From the NCBI GenBank assembly GCA_030686995.1, contig CM060704.1, positions 115,546,042 through 115,610,041 of the forward strand: a DNA stretch of 64,000 nucleotides, given 5' to 3'. Below are positions 1-11,078 of the stretch, one piece after another. Position 1 is the stretch's first letter, and each line of letters opens with the position of its first letter. A model generated the notes under the pieces. That model did not search any database. It had not been told where the DNA came from and saw nothing but the letters and a program-made list of their open reading frames with translations. The DNA comes from Artemisia argyi. Lineage: Eukaryota; Streptophyta; Magnoliopsida; Asterales; Asteraceae. The translations under genes were made by a program, and so were the position numbers.

Positions 1-877
1 ATGAATATAATTCACTCAAAACACTAATTTTTGGTGGAGTATAAAAGAGAAATCACACTCATTGCTCAGTTATGATCTAAATATTACCATAGCCTTGTAC
101 AAGAAACATAACTACACCAACATGGCGTGAGCACCAAGTATACATATCAAAGCGGTCTTTTATTCGGGTTTAAGGTTTAATGGGTTAATTAGACTCATGT
201 GCAAATATCTTATGCAGAACATAATAGATCGCTGGCGTGAATTCTTGTATCACCAAATAACGGATGGTCACCAAGGATAAACCTTAGTTCGCTGGCACGT
301 TATCTAGTTCCCCAAGGACTCGGATGGTCACTACATGTCAATACACTTAATAATTACACTAACTCAACGGGTAGGGATAAGGCATGGGATATGTTTTTAG
401 AAAAGTTGATAATAAAGAATACACAATAATCAGTCAAAGTTTTTAAACGAAATGTTGCTAGCTACTTTGAATCACTATCATACAATCTTGATAAAACTCC
501 ATATTTGATTGACCAATAAATTATTTCATAGCTCATTGGCTATCCTTGTCACCTTATAGTTGTGATGATTATTTTTTAACATAAACTCATATATCATCTT
601 ATAGTTGCAATGACTAATCATTTTAATTTACTTCAATAACTGCTTGTGTAGTTTGCAACATTCTTTGTACTTCCATGATCTCCCACATAACATCCATCTT
701 GCAATATAGCTAGCAACCAACCAAGACTTGACTAAAGGTAAGGCTAGGCTAAAAAGTGCAAAATCTTTATGTATTTATTTCTGGATTTATCAAAAGAAAA
801 GATTGGCTCAGAAGGTGTAACTAAGGGTATTTAGCGTTAAAAATAAACGCTAACAAAAGGGTTATATTGGTGGCTAA
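1..877 (-). mobile_element. Athila-0: 3' non-coding part of an old Athila-like Ty3 element
   Basis: No gene is visible. The stretch is a diverged relative of the region between pol and the 3' LTR of Athila-1: block order and wording around 60-180 (cattgctcag..., then a gagcacc/aggtctttt-like run) match about 7000-7150, and 780-877 matches about 7790-7960. It breaks at 877 where Tk-A begins and resumes at 55353 (gttaactagtcaatg). The flanking 5-mers gctaa (873-877) and gttaa (55353-55357) are the TSD of Tk-A with one C/T difference. The 3' LTR of Athila-0 would lie left of the window. This is inferred from paralogy, not from an intact element. Confidence 0.75.
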
Positions 878-1835
878 TGTAGCAACCTACTAATTTCCCC
901 ACTAACTTTCTTACTAACTTCCCATAGGTTAGATAAGCCTCACTAACTTAACTTAGGCCCTCAATAAGCACTATCTAGGTTAGATATGCCTATAGCTATT
1001 TCCCAAGTGAAAATTTTGCTTTATAACATCACTATTACCTATCTAACCTCTAGACAAGCTCACGTATCCATCTATGCTAAACACCACTATGTTTACGTCA
1101 TGTAAACATCCAGGTATGTCAAGTCAAGGTTACAAACATATTTTCACTAAGTAAACTATCACTCTAGTACACTATACTCATCAGAAAACCCTAATTACAC
1201 CTATGTGTTTCTGGTTAACTTAAAAACCCTAATTGCTTATCTAAACTAGCTTAAAAGTGTTCAAGGCTTAGGTACGAGTTAAATTAGCAACTTTGGGATA
1301 TATTAGACTTCCTAGATCATAGTACAACTCCCTAGAACCTAGGTATAACTCCCTTACGCACAAAACCCTAACTAGGTGATAACTTCCTGAAACTAGGTCT
1401 AAACTATCCCAAATCTTTACCATAAGCTACCACCACTTAGTATAAGGCTCCTAGGACTTAATATTAGTCACTAAACACTCATAGGACCCTAATCTAGGCA
1501 CTAAACCTTAGGCTAGACCAAAATATCTCACTAGACAAAACTAGGTAAAAACTAAACCTAACACCTAAACTAAGCTACCATAGCACCTCAAATCTTACAA
1601 CCAATCACCATAGCACCTCCCTTATACCAAGCTAGCACCCTATCACCTACCAAGCTTGACACCTCCTTGGTGCTCGGCAAAACCACATCGACAAACACCC
1701 TTGGCAGCCCCTAGCTAGTTATAGCTCACCTTAGTAATCCCTTTAGGCTTCAATAGTCACTCCATAGCTGTCCTTACTCAGCCCCCCTCCTCGATACCTA
1801 GCAGCCCTTTTTGCCACCTATACCCCTCGTTACCC

Positions 1836-1844
1836 TATAAACAG
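1836..1844 (+). promoter_or_regulatory. TATA-like box in the 5' LTR of Tk-A
   Basis: Reads TATAAACAG in the context ccc-TATAAA. The partner LTR has a better TATAAATAG at 45552-45560 in the same context, so the two positions support each other as the LTR promoter. Transcription would start about 30 bp downstream. Confidence 0.6.
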
Positions 1845-2703
1845 CAGTCCCCCCTTACCATTTAAATCCACACCTCCCCTATCTTCTTTACCTAAACATT
1901 TATTTAGTAATAAGTCCGTAAGACCCTTAGAAGTCGAGTAGCAAAGCCCTAGTACTAGTCGAGACCGATTTCTAAGTCGAAAACCATAGTTTTCCCACGT
2001 TAAGCCTTCCACGACCTCGGTAATCCTCAACTTTGATTCTAATAGCCTTAGTACTGATATAGTACTCCTAGGATATGCCTTAGAACCTTTAGATAAGCCT
2101 TGATCATTTTCATTTAGAAGTTTTCATTTTAAAACCCTAATTTTGAATAATTATGTGTTTTGTGCTAAATTGCCTTATTATGTGCTATAATATGAATTAG
2201 ATGACTTATTTAAGTATATATTAGTTACACATAAGCTAGGAAATTTAGTTGTTTCATAAAAATATAGTTTACTTGATTTTAGGACTAGTTTTGCAATAGT
2301 TTTCATGCATAAGGGTATATATGGTAAATTTCTGAAAATATGAAGTTTAGGGACTGTTTTTGACATTTCTTAGAAGTTATAATCATAAGGACCCTTTTTG
2401 TAAAGTTCTAAAACCTTAGGATAAAAAGTAAAAGAAGTTATAAACTTATAAGGACTGGTTTTGCAAATATTGTTAAGTTAAGGGTATAAAGGGTAATTAT
2501 TGAAAGTTAGTGTAGTTTAAGGACCATTTCTGCCATTTATTTAAAATATATAAGTATAGGGACTAATTGTGTAAAAGATAGAAAGTTATATGCTTAAATG
2601 TTATAAGTTTATAAGTTTAGGGTTGAAAGTGTAAATATGTAAACTTGAAGGGTATAAACGGACTATTCTCATATAAAGTATAAAGACCTATTTTGAGTTA
2701 GAA

Positions 2704-3035
2704 ACATAACACAATACTAGGGAGCTTCATGTGAGGGTATCATGTGGATATTTTGTTTTGACGAGTTTGCTAGGTTTACGAATTAAAGTGCCCAGTCTCC
2801 TCAAACGATTATTGTGTGACCTATGAATTACGATGGCCCGAACGGTGTTATGTTATAACTAAAACTTAATAAAAATATAACTCAGTAGTAGGGAACTTCA
2901 TGTGAGGAGTATTAACTTCTGAATTATGATGGCCCGAACGGTATTATATTGATAACATAATACAATAGTAGGGAGCTTCATGTGAGGAGTCTTATACTTC
3001 TGAATTATGATGGCCCGAATGGTGTTATGTTATAT
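2704..3035 (+). repeat. Imperfect tandem block in the Tk-A LTR (TAGGGAGCTTCATGTGAGG ... GGCCCGAACGGT)
   Basis: Three copies of a two-word unit: tagGGAxCTTCATGTGAGG at about 2718, 2890 and 2958, and gatGGCCCGAAcGGTxTTAT at about 2832, 2927 and 3008. The last two units are about 68-80 bp long. The 3' LTR has the same array at 53680-53945. The same two words occur, inverted, in the LTRs of Tk-C (25387-25535 and 40910-41050), so the block is shared by two otherwise different LTR families. Confidence 0.7.
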
Positions 3036-3951
3036 CTAGAAACCTTAAGAGTGATTACTTAAAAACCTAGACTAAGACTTGACATACACATACACACACA
3101 CCTACACTACTCCAGGATATGTGAGTGAGCTGTCTAAACCCTACCCTACTTACCTTAGACCCAGGTGAGTTTTCATAGCCCCACTTTTAAATTCTTTACA
3201 ACCCTGTGAGGGGGATACATGCTTTAAATCGAATACAAGTCTTTTTCTTTGGTTGTTGTACGAGCAAACTATCTGCCACCCCTACATAACAAAATTCATG
3301 AATCTAATCACTTGTGATATTTTACACAAGTGAACACGTATATAATTGATAGATCTATTGGAGTTTGACAACTCCCATTGGTACTACCTCTCTCTGGAGG
3401 GTACCAATAAGTATTATATTTGAACCATCTCTGAAGGATTAACTTTAGCAAGTTATCTTTCCCGTCCCATCTTGGTTTGGTCTGCAAACCCCATGATCTG
3501 GACCGTTAACGTGTGGTTCATGAGCTTAGTGCAATAGACCCACTATCTCTAAAACTTTTCTAAACGTAGGGTTTCTGTAGAACTCCATGGAACTTTTATT
3601 CACTCTATATCAACTTAAACCTATAACTCTCTCTCAACCTTTATGTTGACTCTTTAAGCATGTTATCCTAGGTATATGAGCACTTTAGGAACCCTGGCAC
3701 GGAGTGGCACTGGACATGAGGACACCCAGTATAGTTATCATTCATCTTTTGCTTTCAAAATGTATCTTAGGGACCTCTCTTTTGGTAAAAGTATTTCTTT
3801 TACTGTAAAAACTCTGATGAATAAATGAATGATAACAACTTTTCCAAAAACGTCTCTTTTCGAGTCGTTTTCTATTATATTGTCTTTGTTTCCATGAAGT
3901 AATACCCTAAACACTAAATCTGCTGCGATCCATGAAAATGGGGGTGTTACA

Positions 3952-5354
3952 GATTGGTACTAGCACCTTGGTTATAGAGAACAAAAGGATTTTTCCTAAA
4001 CTTTAACCACTTTTCCAAAAATTCCTCCATGCCACTAGAATCCTCGAATTTGCCCTTAGACTCCCGACTTGTCTTTAGGTTAGATTACTAACTTGCCTTT
4101 AGGTTAAACTCCCCGAATTGCCTTTAGGATAGATTCCTCACTATTGCCTCTAGGGTAGATTCTCCATTATTACTATTGCCTCTAGGATATAACATATGTT
4201 AGAGATATGCTAAGACGCTTTCCCGGGAATGGTATTACAATTAGTTATATCTTCCTTTAACAATCCTATCATCGTGTTGGACACTAATGATACGAATACC
4301 TCATGGGATAGTTATGAGTATACCCCGGCTACTCCTACACACTCATCCTCTGGTTCTAATTCTCTGGCAGAATTAGCCCATAATGCCTTAGTTACCTTAG
4401 GTTTAGAACCTTCCCCGAATGATCCCTATATGCAAGCATATGGCGGTGATATTCCTACCGTACCTACTTTAACCCCTAATCCCTCTATACCCCTCTTTAA
4501 TTGTCAAGGTTGCTATGTTCCGAAGTAGTTTTCTCTATTACAAAACCCGTATTACAAACTCTAGGATTCCCATACTTGAGGTTAGAAATAATTCTAGGAT
4601 GCCCTTAGCTAAACATAAGAATAGACATAGGATACTTTGAATAGGCTATATCTAAGAAATCATTGAGGAAATAGAAAAAAATAAGATTAGAAATCTTCGA
4701 GGTTTTTATAGGCTAGATACCAAACTGGAGAAAAACCCATACCCGATAGGTAAGAAAGACATTACAATAGTATGAATTTAGCCTAAGTTAGGAATTTTAC
4801 TTAATATCGAGGATGTTAGAATTAGTCATAGATTAGACATAAGAAGTCTTTTAGATACAGTCTAGGAAACTTAGGAATACCAAAAGATTAGATTAATAAA
4901 CTACCAACATTGAACCTTAAGCTTTTAGTACCTAGTCTAGTTACGGAACAAAAAGACTAGTAAAGTTTTCACCATATAAGTCATTTTGAGGTTATAGTTT
5001 GTCCAGACCTAGTCTCATAAGTTACCCATTCCGTATTAAGATTTTCCCACATACTATCCTCAAAGATACAGTATGAGAATTCAGGAAATTCTATGAATAT
5101 TACACTATTAGGATATCCCAAACCTACCCTAAATTTTATAAACCCAGGCTTAAAACTCGAGGTTATTAGGAATTTTAAAACAAGTAAACTTACCTAGGAA
5201 CACTAAAACTTATAATGATTAGGATCTTTTAGTATCACCATGCCTTGAGATGGGGGGAAACAAACTTCTGAGGAATATAGTAAATCTTATTAGGAAATCC
5301 GCCCTTTTAATTTTAGGATTCCCTACCTATACTTTTCTCCGGTATCAGAAAATG
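3952..5354 (+). other. Tk-A leader, first part (before the Athila-1 insertion)
   Basis: This is 5' leader sequence between PBS and gag, cut at 5354 by Athila-1 and continued at 43232. It shows tandem-like repeats at 4035-4190 (gccTTTAGGxTAGAtT...actxxTTGCCTCTAGG). An ORF of 99 codons at 4229-4528 (starting MVLQLVISSFNNPI, rich in N, T and P) has no recognisable domain and no second copy to compare with, so I do not call it a gene. The rest, 4530-5354, is AT-rich and non-coding. Confidence 0.6.
3955..3966 (+). other. Degenerate primer-binding site of Tk-A
   Basis: Reads TGGTACTAGCAC four bases after the LTR end. The intact form TGGTATCAGAGC, complementary to the 3' end of initiator tRNA-Met, is at the same place in Tk-B (13003-13014) and Tk-C (38604-38615). 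The following words ttggttatagagaac are also shared by the three elements, which supports the identity. Confidence 0.75.
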
Positions 5355-6807
5355 TGATGCGTGGTTTTGCAACCTTGCAAAAGGTTTTACCTCTCGAGGG
5401 ATCTCGAGAAGCTTGCAATTCCCACCAGGTAGTGTACTTGACCGATGTAGTATAGTGTAGTGGCAAGTACCGGAGGATTGATCGTTGTACTTGGGGAATA
5501 TTGTTCGTTAGGATTGAAACTTAATCAAACTAGGTCTAGAGGTGAGGGATGATTCTTTTTGTATTTTTATGGTTTATGGAAAGCAAGTAAAAATCTCGGG
5601 TATTGGAAGAGTGGGCGGAATTAGTTGCTAGTCAACTAACCCAAATAACTACAAATGCAATAAAAATAAAATAACAAGAAAATAAAATGCGAGAAAAACC
5701 TTATATGGAGAGAAACGTGTTTACTTAGATTTCACTACTCCCTAGCTACCTTTCATTAATTGATTAGTTTGTTACAATTGCATTGATGACGGGTTATATT
5801 CCTTAATACCATTCGTGCGACCGTGTACGATCTTCCCCAACTCTATAAGCTTCTACCTCTTCCTAAATCGAGCCGACAACTAGCTCCTAACATGGCCTCC
5901 TTAGTAGTCACTTATGCATTAAATATAACCATTAAAATTGTAGTACACATCCGATTCATGTTTCTTAAGATGTTAAAGCATGTTACCAATTGGAGATTAG
6001 CCAGTTTTCTTAAGCCTAACATCGAAATTATTCATCCAGCAACAATTAATAACAAAAAATCAATCAACAATCAATAGCTAGGTTTCATTACATCTAAGCA
6101 AACACAAATAAACCTAGCCTAGCATGTTAATGGAAAGACAAGCATAAGATAGAATCAGACAAAACATAGACATATTGAATGATTATTAGAAGACTTATCT
6201 TTAATTATTCATGGATGAAAGAAGGGTTTGAAACCCTTACAAAAAGGCTAAAATTTGTCCTAGGGTTTATGGTGAAGTTCCTCCAAAAGTTCTCTCATTA
6301 ATGAATGAAAATTAGAAAATTATATATAGAAAATAAAATCTGACGGCGTCACGTTATACATGTGACGCCGTCAACTCGCCGCCAATGCTTTCTTCGGTTT
6401 GCCTAGATCCAGATCTGACGCCGTCACCTTATATTCTTCACTGGCCATCACCTTATAGAATGTACGTGATGGCCTAGGCGTCACAAAGGGTGACGCCATC
6501 ACTCTTTAAATCCAAAAAACATTCTGGCGCGTCTCATGTAAAATTCATATCCACCTCTTTGCCAACACGTGACGTCGTCACCTTTAGAACGTGACACCGT
6601 CAGGTACTGTTTCCAGCTTGATTTGGAGACTTTGTCGTTTTCTTCACTTTTCGCTCCAAAAAACGTCCAAAATGCTTTCTTTTCCAGATTTGTTCTCCAA
6701 AGTACCTAAAATGGTAAAAGGAACGATTTGAGGCAATATTTGATCAAATAATCACGACTTAGGAATTAAATGACCCCCTAAAAGCGTAACACTTTTTGCG
6801 TCATCAA
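5355..6807 (-). repeat. 3' LTR of Athila-1
   Basis: On the minus strand it runs from TGATGACGC to CCACGCATCA, 1453 bp. It pairs with 22951-24347/43178-43231, which sums to about 1451 bp. Upstream of a TATA-like ctatatata (complement of 6330-6341) lies an array of the 11-bp inverted word TGACGNCGTCA: perfect at 6341-6351, 6363-6373 and 6416-6426, with degenerate copies to about 6610. The 84-codon plus-strand ORF at 5823-6077 is repeated in the other LTR but has no coding features. Confidence 0.9.
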
Positions 6808-8596
6808 ATACCCTTACACTTGAGATTTGCTTGTCCGCAAGCAAATGTGCTTTTATTCTAATCAAAATACAAGCTAGGGGTCATTTAACACTAATACAAA
6901 AGTAATTACAACAAATGATCGTTCCACTTTAACCAAAACAAGCACGGAAATTATACACTAGCACCTCATAAGTAGTGTTTGGATACTCACATTTCTCAGG
7001 TGTAATAAAAGTATATATCACAAATGAAAATGAAAAATATCTCTCACTACCTGTCATAACACATAGATTACCATAGGCTTTGGAAAGGATCAAACCTCCA
7101 CCACTTTGGCGTAAGCACCTAGGATAAACTATCAAAGAGGTCTTTTAAAGGGTTGTAACGTGAGGTGTAGGGATATGATAACCGCATTTTTGTTAGATAA
7201 AGGCAATCATTACTGGTGGCGATTTAATCATCTTGGTCAATTACATGTACAATGTGGCGTTGCTAAGCCAAGACTCGACTCGACTTAAGCTAATGAAAAC
7301 TACAAAAACATAAAAAGAAACGGGATGGTAGTCCGTATGTTTTTTTATCTACTTCTTTTTCTATTTTTTTTTCATACACTCTTTCCTTACCATCTAAAAT
7401 AATACATCATAGGGAATTTGCATTCCCCTTACACTTGAACTTTTACATACTTTACAATCAACTATTCTAATGACTCGAATTAAGATAATCAAAAACACTT
7501 GGAGTACTTTTTAAGATATTAACGCACATATGGGGGTAATAATTGACTTCTTCCCCATTACTCTATAACAATAGTACTTTACCCATGAGTCCCAATCGTC
7601 CTAAAACAATATGTACAAGATATGACTCGACTTAGCAACCGTGTAATAACTTAGATAACTAACTAAGGGTTTAAACATGTAACAATAATGCACTAAAGAT
7701 GAGTGCATACAAGGAAGGATAAGGAGATTTGGGTGTACATTTGGGGGTGGATTGTAAACAAATTCTACCTTTAAGTAAAATGCTTAAAGTTAGAAACGAA
7801 AAAGATAGGCTCGGAGGGGTGTACTAGGGGTATCGTGTACCAAAAATGAGTACAACGCAAAGGTGTGGGAGAATTAATTGACCTTACTAGTCAAGTGTAT
7901 TGACTTTATTGGTTAAGTAATTATGATACGGGTTTAACACAAGGGTTATCCTAATGCCTCTTATCATGTAGTATTCCAACTACACGAATGTAGTCTCACA
8001 TGTGGTCTTCGAATGCATCACTATCACAAGTTCTAGAATCTAAGTACTACCAGTACACTCATAAGCATCTTTTCCAAACAAATCTAGGGGCGAACCTCAC
8101 ATATCTTGGGTGGAAAATTTTTTGAGTAGTACGGTTTTTTGTGTTAGTCATACAACTCCTATCCATGAGACGCTTATTAAGACTAAAGCTTCACTCCTAT
8201 ATGCTGTAAAAGATTTTAAATTTGGCGCTAAATTACCCTAACAAGTGTTTCTCTTGGTTTTATTACACACCTACCATTAAACAAAAAAAAATCAAGTGTA
8301 ATTGCATTATCTAAGGTATCATCATTTACCCCCCCTTACACTTAAGCTGAACATTGTCCCCAATGTTCAATTAAAAGGATGTAAAAGTAAAGGTAGAAGT
8401 ATGAAACAAATACTCCCCTGATTCATTCGGTATGGATAATGCGTTAACATGGTTAGATCCTCCTCCAAAAAAATGAACGTTGAAAGCTTCCCTCCAGAAA
8501 TATAAATCATCTTCTTGTCCTATATAACCTGTTAAACCTGAGAAAACAATCATGGCAAACCTCGCGTAAAATCGACGGCAAACTCTATATATAATA
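6808..8596 (-). other. Athila-1 tail: PPT, hairpins and non-coding region upstream of the 3' LTR
   Basis: Next to the LTR, on the minus strand, is a hairpin ATTTGCTTG-CGGA-CAAGCAAAT (6826-6847) followed by CTCAAGTGTAAGGG, the PPT region. About 1.5 kb further in is a second, similarly built module: GAACATTG-GGGA-CAATGTTC (8349-8368) followed by AAGTGTAAGGGGGG. Just upstream of that (8372-8556) is a coding-like block preceded by ttttctcag. The rest (6850-8330) is AT-rich, with T-runs near 7350, and matches the tail of Athila-2 (50520-52100) throughout. No gene is supported. Confidence 0.75.
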
Positions 8597-10016
8597 TGTA
8601 ACAACCCGTAATTCTCCACGTCAACATTTAATTCCAAACCCAAATTTATTACTTTAAAATTTTACAAGAACACTTTTTACGCAAAACTTTTTAGTTAAAT
8701 CGCGTAACCAAGAAACACCTTATGGTACACTACGACTTCGGACCAAATTTTGGTCTACATATTTTAGTATATTGGTACTACTGCGACGCTCATTTAACTA
8801 CTAGAGCACATTTGATTTTATTATAATGAAAAGTTAATAATTATTATTACACTTAATTATCGAGCATGCTTTAGCTCACTTGACTAAATCTTGGGAAGTT
8901 ATCCCACACACTAAAACTAATTATTATTATCAGAAAATGTGAGATATTAATTTTCTGACCATTTATGAGTTTTCAAACTCAACAACGAGAGGGTATCTCG
9001 CTTTACCTGAAACACGAGCTCGTGCACGAACCGACCCATAGAAAGTATGGTTAGTCTAATAAACACCTATTAAAATCAAAATTAATGTTTTTATAATTCT
9101 TGTATAAAAACACACTTAGAAACATATTTTACATGTTAACTATTTTCAACGTGTAATTAAAATATTCCGAATCACGTTTAAACTTAAACGTGATATGTAA
9201 AAATAAAATGGAAGTTCACGTTTTTACTTCCCACTCCTTTCTATCCTTCTTGTGCCGCATCTTATGCAACCAAACTCAAGAACTCTCGATATATATATAC
9301 CTTACATATATACATTTTATGCTTTTAGACTCAATGCATACCGAACACAATATGAGTTAAACCTATGGAAATTTGTTGAACCTCATTTGATCACTCTAGT
9401 AATTTCTTGGTGTCATGTATCACCTTGAATGACACAAAGATACCACACTTGACAAATTTCACAAATATCGAACGATTAAAATTTATACAATGATACATTT
9501 GGACTTGTAAACGTTCCAACATAATCTAAACTTGAATTAACAAGTTACAACTTCATTTGAACAAGTCTTAAAATCTCTAGCATCGAGGTCCCATGTTGAA
9601 CGACTCTCACACTCACTCAACTCCAATATCGTTCGGGTTCGCAACATATAGTACTCGATACGTGTAAAAATTTAAAACAAATATACACTTTTACAACAAA
9701 AATAAATAAATAAAATAAATGTATAACATTGGTATGAGATATTTGACTAATCTTCTCCTCTCATTTACTCAAGTGAAAACAGATATATAGAATCACCTCC
9801 CATACATGTCGGTTCACACTCCACCTCAAACCATTTTTCTTTTCTTGGTTTCTTTCATAAACCACTAGGTACCCACTGTTTTGGTAAATTTTATATTACC
9901 ACAAGGACATCAACCCATGCTTGCTTCCCCCTTTTCTTGGCTTGTGTCGTTCAAACCATTCACCAAAACCACACTCTTAGTTTTGTGGTTAAATTTCCAT
10001 TCTCTTGCTTTTTCTT

Positions 10017-10023
10017 TATATAA
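10017..10023 (+). promoter_or_regulatory. Probable TATA box of the Tk-B LTR
   Basis: TATATAA followed by a C-rich, CA-rich stretch (ctcaaacactcacacttcac) typical of a plant transcription start. The same site is at 16341-16347 in the other LTR. About 3 kb of LTR would lie downstream, so the R-U5 leader would be unusually long. The call rests on sequence alone. Confidence 0.5.
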
Positions 10024-10980
10024 CTGAGCTTCATTCATGTCTCAAACACTCACACTTCACTCTTTAACACACATTCAACTGGTACAACTCAAAAAGAAGC
10101 AAAGGCAACCAACAATGAATTTTTGGAAGCAAGAGGAGGTCGTGTGTTTATTTTGGAAAGCATACTGGTTTTAGCTTTGAAAGCTAGTCGAGCTCATGGT
10201 CCTTGCTCACTCATTCATACACTCCTCTCATTCATGTAAGCAAACTTGAAACTTCTCTTGTTTGATTACACCATGTAACGTTAAACATATATAGTCGCCA
10301 AACTGGTTTCATTCAAAATAAAATATATATCTCGTACACATTTAAAACAACTTGAAACATGGGTGATCTTGATTATTATGAAAACTAGTCGAGCTTTTAA
10401 AGTGTTATTATGCTTATGTGGTAACTTTCGATCGTAAAACATGGCCTTTCGAACGTGTAATAAACAAGCATTTTGTGCCCATTCAGGTCTTAAAAGGGAC
10501 TTTTAAAGATTTCGAAGTTTTTGAAACCATTTCAAATGGGTACTAATAACTTGCAAATGATTTTATGACCCATATAAACGTTTGGCTCACTTTGGAATAA
10601 ACACTCGACACAAAAATTTAGCTATATATGCTATCGTAACCCAAGCGACTTTAGTTTATTTCCTATATAAACTCTCATCGGTTCTCTATATCAAACCACA
10701 AAACGACATCGGGCCGTAAGGCCCAAGGCGAACTCGACTTGGTCTCGTTTTGATGTTGAGTCGCGAAAACCCCAAGATAAGCCGAGATTATCTTGGTGCT
10801 TATTTGGGTCTCAAGTACTAAATATCAACTGCTTATATGGAGCTTTCAAAACAGCTTTAGAAATGAAGAAGAACATAAAATATATATAAGCACCATGCAC
10901 GATTAAAAACTGTGATGTTTATAACAAAATTTAAACAGTTAAGTACGCTTAAATATAATTAAATTGTGAAATACACCAAG

Positions 10981-11078
10981 AATGGCCTATTGGAACAGCC
11001 GGGAGGGACGTTGTTGTTTATACTAAAGGTCTCGAGTTCGAATACGGGAAAGGCAGTTTGCTACTTTTTTTTTTTTTT
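10981..11078 (+). mobile_element. tRNA-derived SINE-like insert inside the Tk-B LTR
   Basis: Has a box A-like TGGCCTATTGG (10983-10993), a box B-like AGTTCGAATAC (11035-11045) about 42 bp later, and a run of 17 T at 11065-11081, the arrangement of an RNA polymerase III promoter with terminator. No tRNA cloverleaf can be completed and no clean TSD is visible, so the ends are approximate. The copy at about 17305-17405 is the same insertion duplicated by LTR replication. Confidence 0.55.

Larger units (their letters stand above)
878..3951 (+). repeat. 5' LTR of Tk-A (3074 bp, uninterrupted)
   Basis: Runs from TGTAGCAACCTAC to GGGGGTGTTACA. It is the clean reference copy against which the insertions in the 3' LTR at 44576-55352 can be recognised. 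It contains a TATA-like box at 1836-1844, a three-copy tandem block at about 2704-3035, a palindromic word TGATAGATCTATTGG at 3348-3361, an AATAAA signal near 3825 and a U5 hairpin at 3847-3871. I see no real ORF; the 60-70-codon ORFs on the minus strand are chance. Confidence 0.9.

Noticed and set aside
2704..3035. CRISPR-like spacing of repeats
   Set aside because: Two to three imperfect copies in a plant LTR with unequal spacing; an ordinary tandem block.
4229..4528. 99-codon ORF in the Tk-A leader as a gene
   Set aside because: No domain, no second copy, and located before gag where chromovirus elements have no gene.
5823..6077. 84-codon ORF also at 23420-23674 (starts MYDLPQLYKLLPLP)
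   Set aside because: Lies in both Athila-1 LTRs; differences between copies are not biased to third positions by eye, and the related Athila-2 LTRs lack the frame.
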